A stretch of 52,242 nt of DNA from Acidobacteriota bacterium (GCA_003225315.1 QHZD01000040.1:1-52242); one strand, 5' to 3'; shown: positions 8,433 through 18,586, counted from the first letter of the stretch. Made by a program: numbers and translations. Notes: generated by a model from the letters alone, not told the origin.

Positions 8433-9236
8433 ATGCCGCGCGTTTTTTCGCCTTTAAGGGATGAGGATGTAGAACGCGTACGCGCACTCCCTGCCCAGGC
8501 GCAGGCGGAAGAGTTGCTTGAACGCGCCATTGGCCACGACACGCGTGCCCTGGAACTTTTCGATGAGCTAGTTGACGGCTGGCGTGGCCACATTCGAATG
8601 AGCGACCGCATGAAGCAATTGGAGCGGCGCTCGGAGTTTTCCAAGGATCTGCGAGTACGTTACGCCAACGCGGACATTAATCTTGTGCTGGAAGGCTGGC
8701 AAAAGAACGAGCATGCAGCCGATCTGTTGATTCAGCGCGCGCTGTCTGACCCGCGCTACCGTGCCTGGGCGGTCTACTATCTCGGGATGTTGGCGGGCCG
8801 CGGTGTGGACTACGAGCGCATCCATGGCCTGCTCCTGAATTATGCGCGGAACGATAAGGATCCAGTTGTGCGCCAGTGGGCCGTCGAGAGAATGCGCTTT
8901 CTGGGCAAAGACGAAGTTCTCGACGAGCTGTTCACTTCGTTCACGGAAGATCCCGCAAACTCCGTGCGCGATCGCGCGGGCTGCAATATGTCCGATTGCG
9001 GAATCTTCACTCGCAAGCAGCGAATGAGAATGGTGCCGAAGCTCCTCGATCTGGCCATGAATCCTCGCACAACCGGACCAATGCGAAGCTGGACGTTCCG
9101 CGCGCTTCAAGAAATCACGGATGAAAGTCTGCCCGCAGACGCGCTCGCCTGGAGCCGCTGGTATCAGGAACACGGCTCCGAAAAATCGGCTGAATTCGAA
9201 CGCTCGGAATGGTGGCAGGTCCGCGGCGACGAATAG
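8433..9236 (+). CDS. HEAT-like alpha-helical repeat protein
   Basis: 267 residues if started at ATG 8433, directly after the preceding stop; an upstream in-frame start at 8352 would overlap the membrane protein by 70 bases. The sequence is almost all helical. The repeated pattern of short helices ([56 protein letters not shown]) is that of HEAT/PBS-lyase-type repeats, which usually bind proteins. No signal peptide. It may work with the membrane protein upstream. The specific partner is unknown. Confidence 0.65.
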   Translation: MPRVFSPLRDEDVERVRALPAQAQAEELLERAIGHDTRALELFDELVDGWRGHIRMSDRMKQLERRSEFSKDLRVRYANADINLVLEGWQKNEHAADLLIQRALSDPRYRAWAVYYLGMLAGRGVDYERIHGLLLNYARNDKDPVVRQWAVERMRFLGKDEVLDELFTSFTEDPANSVRDRAGCNMSDCGIFTRKQRMRMVPKLLDLAMNPRTTGPMRSWTFRALQEITDESLPADALAWSRWYQEHGSEKSAEFERSEWWQVRGDE

Positions 9237-9342
9237 CGCCTGGGAGCTGAAGCCCCCCCTCGACTGCACGACAATTTCAAAAACACAGCCATTCACAGAG
9301 ATGCTCTGCGGTGTAGACTACCTCGCCGGGGAAGCTACATCG

Positions 9343-10272
9343 ATGCCGACAACTCAAGAAAAGCAGGAACACATTCGCATTGGCGTGGATCTTGGTGGCA
9401 CCAAGATTGAATTCATTGCGCTCGAGCGAGACGGCAGGGAATTGCACCGCCACCGCATTGCTACGCCGCGGCACGATTATGACGGCACGGTGCGCGCCAT
9501 AGCGGAAGCGGTGCGAGAGATCGAGAAAAAACTCGGGCGAAGCGCCACGGTCGGCCTGGGAATCCCCGGAACCATCTCCACAAAGACCGGCTTGGTGAAA
9601 AACGCCAACTCCACGTGGCTGAACGGGAAACCGTTCGACAAGGACCTGGGCCGCGCGCTGGAACGTGAAGTACGTTGCGCAAATGACGCCAACTGCCTGG
9701 CGGTTTCCGAAGCCACTGACGGTGCGGGCGCGGGCAAGCACATCGTCTTCGCAGTGATATTAGGGACGGGCTGCGGTGGCGGAATTGCCGTGGATGGCCG
9801 TGTGCACAGCGGTTCGAACGGAGTCGCCGGCGAATGGGGACACAACACTTTGCCGTGGATGCGGCCGGACGAGTTTCCCGGCTCGGCTTGCTACTGCGGG
9901 AAGAACGGCTGCATCGAAACGTGGATTTCCGGAACGGGACTGGAAGCAGATTATAATCGCGCGACAGGAGTCGCCCTCAATGGTCCCGAGATCATCGCGC
10001 GAAGTAGCGCAGGTGAAGCGGTCGCGCTTGCCGCTCTCGGTCGATTTGAACACCGCCTCACGCGCGCTTTAGCGCACCTGATCAATCTTCTTGACCCGGA
10101 TGTAATCGTGTTAGGTGGAGGCGCTTCGCAGATTCCGCGCATCTACAAGAATGTTCCGCCCTGTCTGAAAGAGTACGTTTTTGGCCACGAAGCAGACACG
10201 CCGATTCTTCCGGCTAAACATGGAGACGCCAGTGGAGTACGCGGCGCGGCCTGGCTTTGGCCTTTGGAATAG
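9343..10272 (+). CDS. ROK-family sugar kinase (fructokinase-like)
   Basis: 309 residues from ATG 9343. The ATP loop GVDLGGTK is at the N-terminus. Catalytic Asp lies in CANDAN, the second phosphate loop reads [13 protein letters not shown], and the ROK zinc site is complete: GEWGH followed by [11 protein letters not shown] final adenosine motif [10 protein letters not shown] completes the fold. The enzyme should phosphorylate a hexose with ATP in the cytosol. The sequence resembles Mak-type fructokinases, but the substrate cannot be fixed from motifs. The terminator at 10281-10316 ends the transcript. Confidence 0.88.
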   Translation: MPTTQEKQEHIRIGVDLGGTKIEFIALERDGRELHRHRIATPRHDYDGTVRAIAEAVREIEKKLGRSATVGLGIPGTISTKTGLVKNANSTWLNGKPFDKDLGRALEREVRCANDANCLAVSEATDGAGAGKHIVFAVILGTGCGGGIAVDGRVHSGSNGVAGEWGHNTLPWMRPDEFPGSACYCGKNGCIETWISGTGLEADYNRATGVALNGPEIIARSSAGEAVALAALGRFEHRLTRALAHLINLLDPDVIVLGGGASQIPRIYKNVPPCLKEYVFGHEADTPILPAKHGDASGVRGAAWLWPLE

Positions 10273-10280
10273 GAAATGAA

Positions 10281-10316
10281 GGGCCCCGCCAGCCCGGTTC
10301 AGAACGACGGGGCCTT
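10281..10316 (+). terminator. terminator between converging ROK kinase and VOC genes
   Basis: ggccccg (10282-10288) pairs with cggggcc (10308-10314) and is followed by ttt. It sits between two convergent genes, so it may serve both strands. Confidence 0.6.
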
Positions 10317-10340
10317 TCCGTTGGATGAAGTCAGAAGGTT

Positions 10341-10829
10341 TTAGCTCTTCCCGGCGGTTTTGGCCATCTTCGCGGTCCACTCTGCGGAGCGCCGCTTCAT
10401 CTCCTCGGGAGCTACGTCTTCGATGTGCTGCGCAAGGCCCCACTGGTGGCCAAAGGGATCGGTCAGCTTGCCGTAGCGATCGCCCCAAAATTGATTTTCA
10501 AGTGGCATGTCCACCTTGGCGCCCGCAGCGAGAGCACGGTTGAAGGTAGCGTCCACGTTTTCCAAGTACAGGAAAAGACCACACGGGTTCTTGGTTCCCG
10601 GCGTGGGCGCGCTGGACATGCCGGGGAACTCGTCGGCCAACATAAGGCGGGAGTCCCCGATTTGTATTTCGGCGTGACCGATTTTTCCGTCAGGCCCGGC
10701 CATTCGCATAATTTCCGCGGCGCCGAAGACCGACTTGTAAAAATCAATCGCCTTGGCTGAGTTCTTGCAAGTTAAATATGGCGTAACGGTGTGATACCCC
10801 TTAGGAATTGCTTGGACAGAATTTGGCAT
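10341..10829 (-). CDS. VOC-family protein (PhnB/glyoxalase-like)
   Basis: 162 residues from ATG 10829, just behind the reverse-strand RBS aggagatcat; a longer frame to 10979 lacks such a site. The PhnB-type pattern is present: TVTPYLTCKNSAKAIDFYKSVFGA, then HAEIQIGDSRLMLAD, FLYLENVDATFNRALAAGA and FWGDRYGKLTDPFGHQWGLA. Such proteins fold as paired beta-alpha-beta-beta-beta units and may hold a metal, but most PhnB-like copies have no known reaction. Cytosolic. It faces the DinB gene across a divergent promoter region of about 165 bases. Confidence 0.88.
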   Translation of the reverse strand: MPNSVQAIPKGYHTVTPYLTCKNSAKAIDFYKSVFGAAEIMRMAGPDGKIGHAEIQIGDSRLMLADEFPGMSSAPTPGTKNPCGLFLYLENVDATFNRALAAGAKVDMPLENQFWGDRYGKLTDPFGHQWGLAQHIEDVAPEEMKRRSAEWTAKMAKTAGKS

Positions 10830-10996
10830 GATGATCTCCTTGGTTGTTTTGGACGTGCGCGCCGAAAACGGGAGGGAGCAAAGCGCAGCACGCGTAAGGG
10901 TGTAAATACGCCTGTGTTGTGGCTTAGTCAACCACCAGTTCTTAACAATAGAGCGGCGAGAAAAACCCGCCAAACCCACGTATAAGGATGGACTTC

Positions 10997-11608
10997 ATGA
11001 GATACGAATTCCTGGTTGAAACATACGAAACCGAACGGATCAAAGTGGTGAGCGTGTGGAGTGAATTCCGCGACAGGGACCTTCCGATTCGTCCGCGAGA
11101 GAGTGACCCGCGAGGGCGAAGCGTGCACGAACAAATGGTACATCAATGCGTGAGCGAAAATCTTTGGTTTATCAACATGCTGGGAATTGACGTTGGCGCG
11201 CCGCCGCTTCCCGTGACAGAGACTCGTCTGGAATTCATGAAGCGCTATGCGGAAGATAGCGGAAAGAGGCTCGCGGCCCTGCAGGCGAAGGAAGAAGTTT
11301 GGTGGGAGTCGGAAACGAGATTCTTTGACGTGCAGCGATCACGCGCATGGGTGATGGTTCGAAGGATTGCGCACACTGCCCACCATCGAGGCCAGCAGAT
11401 GGCGATGCTCCGAATGGTGGGAGGAGACTTGCACAGCAATTACGGACCCACGGCCGATACCGGCGGCCTCATGCAGAATCATGCGCCGACCATCTACGGC
11501 TATCCGAGCCTCGAAGCATTAGTCGATGGAGAGGCCACGGGGGGCAAGAAGACACCGCTGCCGGGGGCAGCGGGCAAAGCCGTGACCGAGCGCCCGGACA
11601 AGAAATAA
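10997..11608 (+). CDS. DinB-family protein
   Basis: 203 residues from ATG 10997; the ATG three codons upstream (10988) overlaps the RBS aagga at 10984-10988, which fits 10997 better. The DinB four-helix pattern is seen: VHEQMVHQCVSEN near residue 45, and RRIAHTAHHRGQQMAMLR near 125, supplying the metal-binding histidines. DinB/YfiT proteins are small metal enzymes, some of them thiol transferases; the substrate here is unknown. The C-terminus ends in a Lys/Pro-rich tail. The Cu/Zn superoxide dismutase gene converges on it 25 bases away. Confidence 0.82.
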   Translation: MRYEFLVETYETERIKVVSVWSEFRDRDLPIRPRESDPRGRSVHEQMVHQCVSENLWFINMLGIDVGAPPLPVTETRLEFMKRYAEDSGKRLAALQAKEEVWWESETRFFDVQRSRAWVMVRRIAHTAHHRGQQMAMLRMVGGDLHSNYGPTADTGGLMQNHAPTIYGYPSLEALVDGEATGGKKTPLPGAAGKAVTERPDKK

Positions 11609-11633
11609 TTTTGAGAAGCGGCGTGGTCGGGGG

Positions 11634-12143
11634 TTATTCCGGCTTGGTGATGACGCCGCAAGCGATGCGCGGCGGCGCACCCGAGCCGGTGCCACCCGCG
11701 ACGGCGTGAATGACAATCGCCGTGCCGCCATTGCTGAAGACGGAATTCTCGTCTGTGCCGAGCGTCACGTTCGGCGCAACCGTGCTGGCGTGAGCCGTGC
11801 CATCCGCAGCGACGATCAACGCAAAGTCCGGGATATCGCCCGCGGGCATTCCCTCATGGGCGTGGCCCCCGAAATGTGGACCAGCGGACTTGAAGTCGGG
11901 AGGCTCGCACTTTGCCACCTGATGGATATGTATGGAGTGTTCGCCAGGCGGCAGGTTCTTGATGTCAATCTTGATGGTAACGCCCTTGGTGGCCGGCGTC
12001 AGAGTCGCAGTGCCGACGCTTTGGCCTTGCGCATTCTTGATGTCCACGGTGACGGGCTTCGCCGCGGCGCGGGCATAACTGTTCTGCGCAAGGATCAGAC
12101 CTGTTGCCGACAAGAACAGTGCTGCACATGCGATTGATCTCAT
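11634..12143 (-). CDS. sodC: Cu/Zn superoxide dismutase, periplasmic
   Basis: 169 residues from ATG 12143, placed by the reverse RBS gaggagaacc; five codons upstream is a weaker ATG. A signal peptide runs to about residue 22 (ILAQNS). Metal ligands are visible: His-x-His in [10 protein letters not shown], a third His in [16 protein letters not shown] with zinc His/Asp, and the last His in AIVIHA. The two disulphide cysteines appear in VAKC and RIACGV. It converts superoxide to peroxide and oxygen outside the cytosol. The fold and length are normal for bacterial SodC. Confidence 0.9.
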   Translation of the reverse strand: MRSIACAALFLSATGLILAQNSYARAAAKPVTVDIKNAQGQSVGTATLTPATKGVTIKIDIKNLPPGEHSIHIHQVAKCEPPDFKSAGPHFGGHAHEGMPAGDIPDFALIVAADGTAHASTVAPNVTLGTDENSVFSNGGTAIVIHAVAGGTGSGAPPRIACGVITKPE

Positions 12144-12402
12144 AACGGTTCTCCTCACGAGGAATGGTGTTCCAGGATTAGCACTCTCTCAGAAAAACGC
12201 CCCACTTCAATCTATCGCAATATCAGTTGAGAAGTAACAACTTGTTCTCAAACTGACAGCCTCGGGGGAATTTGCAGGCATTCGGGAGCGCCCTGTTGGA
12301 TCGCCAAAATTCGCTTGGGGAAAGGAGTCATTTGGAACGGGCCATGCGTCTGAGGCATTATAAGTGCGAGATGATAATCGTATTTTTAGAAAGGGTACCG
12401 CT

Positions 12403-13596
12403 ATGCGAGCACGAAACATTCTCACCTTAGCCTTCACATTCTTGCTGTCTTCTATGGCGCCGGCGCAAGTAACGCACGGCCAAAAGCCAAAGCTGCCGGC
12501 GCCGTTCATGACGAAGTCAGCGAGCAACGCACCCGAAATGGGGAAACCGCCAGCGGGATTTCTGCCTACAGTCCCAAAGGGATTCCATATAAACGTATTC
12601 GCAACAAAATTCAAGTATCCCCGCTGGCTGACGATCGCCCCGAACGGAGATATTTTTCTGGCCGATTCCGGCGCAGGAGAAATCGTCGTGATGCGCGACC
12701 CGCAGAAAACCGGAGGAGCAAAGGAGCGCGAGACTTTCGTGAATGGGCAGCGGGAGCCGTTTGGCATCGTCTTTCACCAGGATTATGTGTACGTCGGAAA
12801 TACGAACGAAGTCGTGCGGTTTCGTTATGACCCAAAAACCTCCAAACGGCTTGGTGAAAAGGAACATTTGATGGACTTGCCGACGGGCGGACATAGCACA
12901 CGGGCGCTGGCTTTTTCCGCCGACGGCAAGCATCTTTTCGTCTCCGTGGGTTCCAATTCCAATATTGACACGGGAGAGGATTCACGGCGCGCCGCCGTAA
13001 CTATCTGCGATCCCGACGGGAAAAATGCGCGGCTCTACGCAACCGGACTCCGGAATCCGGTGGGACTGGCGCTTGAGCCGATAACAGGGGAGGTCTGGAC
13101 GACGGTGAACGAACGCGATCGTCTCGGCGATGATCTTCCCCCGGATTACTTCACGTCGCTGAAAGATGACGGATTCTACGGATGGCCATACAGCTACATC
13201 GGCGGTAACGTCGACAGCCGCGTGAAACAAGAACATCCGGAACTCGTCGCGCGGGCCATCATTCCCGATGTATTGCTTGGCGCTCACGTGGCCCCCATTC
13301 AATTTACGTTTTATAACGGGAAGCAATTTCCGGAGAGCTATCGCGGCGGCGCATTCGTTGCGGAACATGGCTCGTGGAACCGTTCTAGTCGTGCCGGATA
13401 CCAGGTCGCGTTTGTCGCCTTTAAGGATGGCAAACCTTCTGCTGATCCCGTGCCCTTCCTGACTGGCTTGGTTCCCGATCCAACGAAACCCGATGTCTAC
13501 GGACGGCCCGCCGGCGTGGCGGTTGCGCCGGACGGCTCCTTGCTGGTGTCGGATGACGGAGCGGCGGTGATTTACCGCGTGTCCGCTGCGAGGTAA
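12403..13596 (+). CDS. secreted PQQ-dependent sugar (sorbosone) dehydrogenase-like protein
   Basis: 397 residues from ATG 12403. The signal peptide spans about residues 1-22 (ends MAPAQ). The rest is a six-bladed propeller of the glucose/sorbosone dehydrogenase family: PRWLTIAPNGDIFLAD, EPFGIVFHQDYVYVGN, GLRNPVGLALEPITGEVWTTVNERD, DGFYGWPYSYIGG, and FVAEHGSWNR. Relatives oxidise sugars or aldoses in the periplasm with PQQ, although many homologues have untested substrates. No PQQ synthesis genes are in view. The large surface protein gene converges 12 bases downstream. Confidence 0.82.
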   Translation: MRARNILTLAFTFLLSSMAPAQVTHGQKPKLPAPFMTKSASNAPEMGKPPAGFLPTVPKGFHINVFATKFKYPRWLTIAPNGDIFLADSGAGEIVVMRDPQKTGGAKERETFVNGQREPFGIVFHQDYVYVGNTNEVVRFRYDPKTSKRLGEKEHLMDLPTGGHSTRALAFSADGKHLFVSVGSNSNIDTGEDSRRAAVTICDPDGKNARLYATGLRNPVGLALEPITGEVWTTVNERDRLGDDLPPDYFTSLKDDGFYGWPYSYIGGNVDSRVKQEHPELVARAIIPDVLLGAHVAPIQFTFYNGKQFPESYRGGAFVAEHGSWNRSSRAGYQVAFVAFKDGKPSADPVPFLTGLVPDPTKPDVYGRPAGVAVAPDGSLLVSDDGAAVIYRVSAAR

Positions 13597-13608
13597 CAAC
13601 CGGGCTCA

Positions 13609-16092
13609 CTACTTCACTGTCAGCGTCAGTTGAACAGGCTGGAGCTGGAGCGGCGTCCCTGACAAAGACGTCGCCGATGTCGTAAGCATGATCGTCGAAG
13701 TTCCCGACGGCGTGACGACGGATTGCGGCGGGGAGGGAGATGGCGTAACCGCCGAGTTTGCACTGCCACAGCCCGCTGCACAGAACACTGAACACAAGAG
13801 AATTCCGACGAAGGCACTGCAGTACGCCAAGCGCCTCGCGCGAAGAACGCGATCGAACATCGAGCGATTCTTGGCGACCTTCATTAAGACCAGAGCGAGC
13901 GTAAGCAGAAGCAGCATGCGAATTCCGACCGGAAGAACGAAACGTTCCGGAATCGAGGGCGGCGACATGGCGCCACCACTGGTGGATATGGTCACTGTAA
14001 ATCGTGCGGCGACACCACTCACGATCGAAACAGTTGCGGGAACTTGGCACGCCGCTCCAAGTGGTGCACCGCTGCAGGCGAACGACACCGTGCCGCTGTA
14101 GCCAGCCCCGGGCGTTAGCTGCAACAGATATTGCGCGGTTTGACCGGCCGATACAGAAGCGGTCGTTGAACCGTTTGGAGCCGCTCCTGCCGTGAATGCG
14201 GGACTGGCACTGGCGATAAGCGAAACGGTTTGCGGTGAACTCGGCGCATCGTCGGTAATCGTAAGAATTGCCGCACGTTGTCCCTGACCAATTGGATTGA
14301 AGACCAGCGAAATCGTGCAGTTGGAGGCCGGTGCGACCGGCGCCGTGCAATTGTTAATGAATATGAATTCCGAAGCGTTTGCGCCACTCAGCGAAACCGA
14401 CGACACGTGGAGCGGTCCTGTGCCTGAGCTAATCACTGTCAGTGTTTGCGTCGTCCCCGATGTTCCCTGGGTGATCGCCGGGAACGACGGAAGTGCGGGA
14501 GTAAGGCTGACGTCGGGCACTGCAGCGACGCCCGTGCCGTTCAGCGCAAGAGTTTGCGGACTTCCAGGAGCATTGTCCGCGACCTGGAGCGTCGCCGAGA
14601 ATGCGCCAGCGCTCGCAGGCAAGAAGTTGATGCTGACGGAACAATTTGCGTTGGGAGCGAGCACCGACCCGCAAGTATTGGTTTCAGAAAAACTCGAGGC
14701 GTTTGCCCCGCTGATGGAAATGGAATTGATGGAGAGATTCTGACCGCCGCTGTTAACAACGGAAAACACCTGGGTGGGGCTGCTGGTGCCAACCGTGGCG
14801 CTAAAATTTGCGGTGGATGGAAAAATCTTTGCGGCAGGGCCGCTCGCGGCTTGGACGGGATTACCCGAAATGGCGAGGCCTAATGACCCACCAATTCCGG
14901 TCATTCCACCGTTGAAAGGCGATCCGGGAATTTCCACGAGATTCCCGGATACCTGGTCGACCTGATAGACATGGATTCCGATGCCGAGTCCGGCGGCGAG
15001 AGAATAAATGTAAGGCCCGATTGGATCTGCGACGGCACTGGCCTGCGAGAAGGAAATTGTGCTGATCGGGCCCTGGACGGACGTCAACACCCCGGAATTC
15101 TGATCTACAGAATAGGTAACCGTACCGTCGCTTCGACTGACATATAGGAATTTTCCGGAGTTCTCGGCGACCAGGCTATCAGGGAAAATGTTTAATCCAA
15201 GCTGCAGCGATGCACAGGCTTGAATTGCCGTACCGTCCACGGGAGAGAGCACGCAGCTATCCAGACCACCGACGTTTCCGCCCCAGCCGACAAACGCAAA
15301 GCGAGCGAGCGGATCCAGAGCCAGGGAGCGTCCCACTGCCGGCGGGCTGTCGGCCAAGCCCAAGTAGCCCAGCGTACCCGACGCAGGATCAATGGAATAG
15401 ACTTCCGCGCCTCCAATTTGCAGCTTGTTCTGGCCTTGGCTCAATCCAACGTAAAGGTGCAGGCCTTTGGGATCGGTGAGCAATTGCGCGGGCGCACCGC
15501 CAGTGTTCGTTTGAATGCTGTGCTGCGTGACGAGGACAGGACTGAGCCCAGACGTGTCAATGGCCAGCGAGACGACGGCGCTTAGTCCCGGAATGTCACC
15601 CAGAAAATAGCCGACAAAGAGGAACTTGCCCGATTTTTCCGCAGCAATGGAGATCGGCTGTGATGGCGCGAGATTCGGATTGATCGTTGGTGGAACCTGG
15701 AAAGGAGACGCCGGAACTTCAGAAAGCGCTCCGGACGCCTGATCAATTTGAAACATGGAAATGTTGTTGCTCTTGGCATTCAAAATGAAGAGGAACTTGC
15801 CCTGGCCGTCGATGGCCATGAGTCCGCCTTCAAATCGTTCGGGGATTGGGAACCCCGTAATCAGGTTGAGCCCGCCTGTTTGCGCGGCCTTCGTGAATCC
15901 GGACACCACGGAAGTCGGTGAGTTTGGCTGGGAGCCATAGACATATTGTTGAGAAGAGGTCTGTGCTCCTGCGGCGGAAGGGAATCCGCCGATGAAACTC
16001 AAGATAAGGAATTTGAGAGCCTTAAGATAGAGCGGAATTCTTTTCTGAAAAAGGAAAGGTGCAAGCGGACGGGATTTAAGTTGTGTGGCCAT
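13609..16092 (-). CDS. surface beta-propeller protein with choice-of-anchor-D domains
   Basis: 827 residues from ATG 16092, with reverse RBS aaagggaag. A signal or anchor helix occupies about residues 28-42. A seven-bladed lactonase-like propeller fills about 45-440, with repeated 'GKFLFV' and 'DQASGALSEVPASPF' blades. Two choice-of-anchor-D (Ig-like) domains follow, marked by FSATVGTSSPTQVFSVVNSGG and SGANASSFSETNTCGSVLAPNANCSVS patterns. After another Ig-like region, hydrophobic helices near 725-745 and 756-778 should anchor it. A Ser/Pro-rich tail ends the protein. Such proteins are common in Acidobacteriota envelopes; no enzyme activity can be assigned. Confidence 0.8.
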   Translation of the reverse strand: MATQLKSRPLAPFLFQKRIPLYLKALKFLILSFIGGFPSAAGAQTSSQQYVYGSQPNSPTSVVSGFTKAAQTGGLNLITGFPIPERFEGGLMAIDGQGKFLFILNAKSNNISMFQIDQASGALSEVPASPFQVPPTINPNLAPSQPISIAAEKSGKFLFVGYFLGDIPGLSAVVSLAIDTSGLSPVLVTQHSIQTNTGGAPAQLLTDPKGLHLYVGLSQGQNKLQIGGAEVYSIDPASGTLGYLGLADSPPAVGRSLALDPLARFAFVGWGGNVGGLDSCVLSPVDGTAIQACASLQLGLNIFPDSLVAENSGKFLYVSRSDGTVTYSVDQNSGVLTSVQGPISTISFSQASAVADPIGPYIYSLAAGLGIGIHVYQVDQVSGNLVEIPGSPFNGGMTGIGGSLGLAISGNPVQAASGPAAKIFPSTANFSATVGTSSPTQVFSVVNSGGQNLSINSISISGANASSFSETNTCGSVLAPNANCSVSINFLPASAGAFSATLQVADNAPGSPQTLALNGTGVAAVPDVSLTPALPSFPAITQGTSGTTQTLTVISSGTGPLHVSSVSLSGANASEFIFINNCTAPVAPASNCTISLVFNPIGQGQRAAILTITDDAPSSPQTVSLIASASPAFTAGAAPNGSTTASVSAGQTAQYLLQLTPGAGYSGTVSFACSGAPLGAACQVPATVSIVSGVAARFTVTISTSGGAMSPPSIPERFVLPVGIRMLLLLTLALVLMKVAKNRSMFDRVLRARRLAYCSAFVGILLCSVFCAAGCGSANSAVTPSPSPPQSVVTPSGTSTIMLTTSATSLSGTPLQLQPVQLTLTVK

Positions 16093-16301
16093 GTGTCTTC
16101 CCTTTGGCCGTCAGTCATGCGGCATTTTTAGGTTTCCGAGAGGGAAACAACAGCGGCCTGACGTTAACCCTGAAAAGTAGGACCGTCAAGGTAAATAAGC
16201 AGATAGGCAAATATGAAAGGAATTCATCCTGAGGAATCAACAAGTTGCCGGTTCTTTGACGAAAGCAGGAAACTTTCGTTAAGACAGGGAATGGAGACGT
16301 T

Positions 16302-17177
16302 TCACTCTTCGCGAAGGATGCGCATAAGCTCGGTGGCGGCATGCGGAAGGCGCGCCCCGCGACGCGATATCAGGTAAACGTGCCGCGGCATATTCATTTG
16401 CCGGACTTTTACTTCCTTCATCCAACCGCGTTCGATCTCCCAATACACGCACATGCGCGGCACGATGGCCACGCCCATGCCCATCTGCACGAAGCGTTTG
16501 ATGCTCTCGATGGTGGGCATTTCGATGGGCATGTTGAGAGCGGTGCGGTTTCTCGCAAACAACTCGATGACTCGGCGGCGAAAAGGAGATTCGACGCTAT
16601 GCGCAATAAAGGTTTCTTCGCCAAGCTCCGCGACGTCGACTTCGCGCTTTTTCGCCAGGACATGCTTGGGATTCACTACCAGGGTCAGCTCGTCCTTGCG
16701 GACTTCCGTGGCCAGAAGCTGCGCGTCCCGAGGGACAAAAGAGATCGCTCCCAGATCCAACCGGTAGTTCAGGACTTCATGAGGGATGTCCCGGGAGAGC
16801 ATGCGGTGTACACGCACCTGAACGCCGGAATGCCTTTCACGAAACTTGGCCAACGCGGGGAGTAGGGCGTGAATCGAGCTCTCATTGACGCCCAGAGAGA
16901 GTTCGCCGCGCTTCAATCCCTCCAATTCGGAGAGACCTTTCTTAACTTCATCGCGCAGGTTGATCAGGCGTTCTGCGTAGTCTTTCAGAAGTGTGCCCGC
17001 ATCAGTGAGACGGACGGGCCGCGCCCCTCGGACGAAGAGCGGCTGTCCGAGCGAGTCCTCCAGCTTGCGGATCGCCAGGCTGATAGCCGGCTGGGTGCGA
17101 TAAAGGCGCTCCGCGGCGCGGGAAAAACTGCCTTCTTTTGCCACCATCAGGAATACCTGCAATTCTCCGAGATCCAA
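16302..17177 (-). CDS. LysR-family transcriptional regulator
   Basis: 291 residues. The start is TTG at 17177, supported by the reverse RBS ggagg a few bases upstream. The winged helix (residues 1-60) is standard: LQVFLMVAKEGSFSRAAERLYRTQPAISLAIRKLEDSLGQPLF. The effector domain (about 90-291) has the usual SIHALLPALAKF start and GMGVAIVPRMC strand. It is divergent from leuA with 107 bases between starts, so it may control leuA and itself. The effector is unknown; leucine-pathway intermediates are one guess. No sign of truncation. Confidence 0.9.
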   Translation of the reverse strand: MDLGELQVFLMVAKEGSFSRAAERLYRTQPAISLAIRKLEDSLGQPLFVRGARPVRLTDAGTLLKDYAERLINLRDEVKKGLSELEGLKRGELSLGVNESSIHALLPALAKFRERHSGVQVRVHRMLSRDIPHEVLNYRLDLGAISFVPRDAQLLATEVRKDELTLVVNPKHVLAKKREVDVAELGEETFIAHSVESPFRRRVIELFARNRTALNMPIEMPTIESIKRFVQMGMGVAIVPRMCVYWEIERGWMKEVKVRQMNMPRHVYLISRRGARLPHAATELMRILREE

Positions 17178-17200
17178 GCAAACCTCCAGTCGCCGCCAGT

Positions 17201-17235
17201 ATAAGACGAAATTATCAAAAGTAGAATAAAGATAA
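17201..17235. promoter_or_regulatory. candidate LysR operator between lysR and leuA
   Basis: A 4-7-4 dyad, ATAA-N7-TTAT (17201-17215), has the geometry of LysR boxes, and a second dyad, TTATC-N14-GATAA (17212-17235), overlaps it. Both lie in the 107-base divergent gap. This AT-rich patch stands out from its surroundings. The assignment is inference from position and symmetry. Confidence 0.4.
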
Positions 17236-17284
17236 ATTGGACCGCAAGGTGCCTCCTGTGCGTTACTAGAGCATGGGAGACTCT

Positions 17285-18478
17285 ATGGACGTCGTACGCA
17301 TTTTCGACACCACGCTCCGTGACGGCGAACAGTCCCCGGGCTTCTCCATGAACACCGAGGAGAAGATTCGCCTGGCGCGACAGCTTGCCGCCCTGAACGT
17401 GGACGTGATTGAAGCCGGCTTCCCGATTTCGTCGCGCGGTGACTTGGAAGCAGTTCAAAAGGTCGCCAAGGAAGTTCGCACCGTGCCCATCGCGGCCCTC
17501 GCCCGCGCCAGAAAAGAGGATGTAAATGCCGCCGTCGAAGCACTGAAGCCGGCGGCTGCCCCCCGCCTGCATATCTTTCTCGCCACCTCCGATCTGCACC
17601 TCCGCGTCAAGCTGAAGATGACCCGTGAGCAGGCTCTCGAAGCCATCGGCTCGATGGTTCGCTTCGGTCGGCAGCATGTCGGCGAGGTGGAGTTTTCCGC
17701 CGAGGATGCCGGACGAACCGACATCGATTTTCTGTGCCAGGTGTGCCGCTCTGCGGTAGATGCCGGGGCGACGGTCCTGAATTTGCCGGACACCGTGGGC
17801 TATGCGGTGCCGGAAGAGTATGGCGCGATGTTTACCAAGGTCCGTGAATACCTTGGGGATCCGCAGGGAGTCACGCTTAGCGCGCACTGCCACGACGATT
17901 TGGGTATGGCCGTCGCGAACTCGCTTGCGGCGGTTCGCGCCGGCGTGCGCCAGATCGAATGCACTATTAACGGAATTGGCGAACGCGCGGGAAATGCGTC
18001 CCTCGAGGAAGTTGCTGTAGCCCTGGCGGTTCGCAAGGATACCTTCGGTGTAACGACAGGCATTCGCCTGGAAGAGCTTTTCCCCACCAGCCGCATGCTT
18101 ACTGAAATCACGGGAGCACTAGTGGCACCCAACAAGGCGATTGTGGGCGCAAACGCCTTCGCGCACGAAGCGGGAATTCACCAGGATGGCATCATCAAGA
18201 ATCCACTCACTTATGAAATCATTTCGCCGCAGACGGTTGGTGTGCCGGCACGTTCGCTGGTTCTCGGAAAGCACTCCGGCCGCAACGCTCTGCGCATGAC
18301 CCTGCGCGATTTGGGTTACGACGCGAGCGACACCGAGCTTGCGGAAGTTTACAGCCGCGTGACCGCGCTGGCCGATCAGTCCAAGCAGGTGCGTTCGCGA
18401 GACATTCTGGCCATTGCGCACGAAGTGATTCGACGGCGGCCCGCGGCGATGGCTGCGGAATCGTCTTCTGCCGCCTGA
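17285..18478 (+). CDS. leuA: 2-isopropylmalate synthase, short form without regulatory domain
   Basis: 397 residues from ATG 17285 (RBS gggag at 17275-17279; an ATG at 17273 overlaps the RBS). The catalytic TIM barrel is complete: DTTLRDGEQSPG binds the substrates, HCHDDLG supplies metal histidines, and GIGERAGNASLEE and HEAGIHQDG are present. It condenses acetyl-CoA with 2-oxoisovalerate, the first leucine step, in the cytosol. Full enzymes are about 510 residues; this one stops after the first subdomain (KQVRSRDILAIAHEV) and lacks the C-terminal leucine-sensing domain. It may therefore escape leucine feedback. A related 2-oxoacid chain-elongating role is possible. Confidence 0.9.
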   Translation: MDVVRIFDTTLRDGEQSPGFSMNTEEKIRLARQLAALNVDVIEAGFPISSRGDLEAVQKVAKEVRTVPIAALARARKEDVNAAVEALKPAAAPRLHIFLATSDLHLRVKLKMTREQALEAIGSMVRFGRQHVGEVEFSAEDAGRTDIDFLCQVCRSAVDAGATVLNLPDTVGYAVPEEYGAMFTKVREYLGDPQGVTLSAHCHDDLGMAVANSLAAVRAGVRQIECTINGIGERAGNASLEEVAVALAVRKDTFGVTTGIRLEELFPTSRMLTEITGALVAPNKAIVGANAFAHEAGIHQDGIIKNPLTYEIISPQTVGVPARSLVLGKHSGRNALRMTLRDLGYDASDTELAEVYSRVTALADQSKQVRSRDILAIAHEVIRRRPAAMAAESSSAA

Positions 18479-18586
18479 CGGGGCTGCGCCCAAGAGTTTT
18501 GCAAAGCCTGTATCGCGCGGTTCTGACCCTTCCTGCAAAGTGCGCGTGGCTTGCCGGATTTCTGTCAATATAATATGGGGACCACC

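Noticed and set aside
12177-12185. TTAGCACTC, a half CIRCE element
   Set aside because: The matching GAGTGCTAA half is absent, and the next gene is a sugar dehydrogenase, so it is probably chance.
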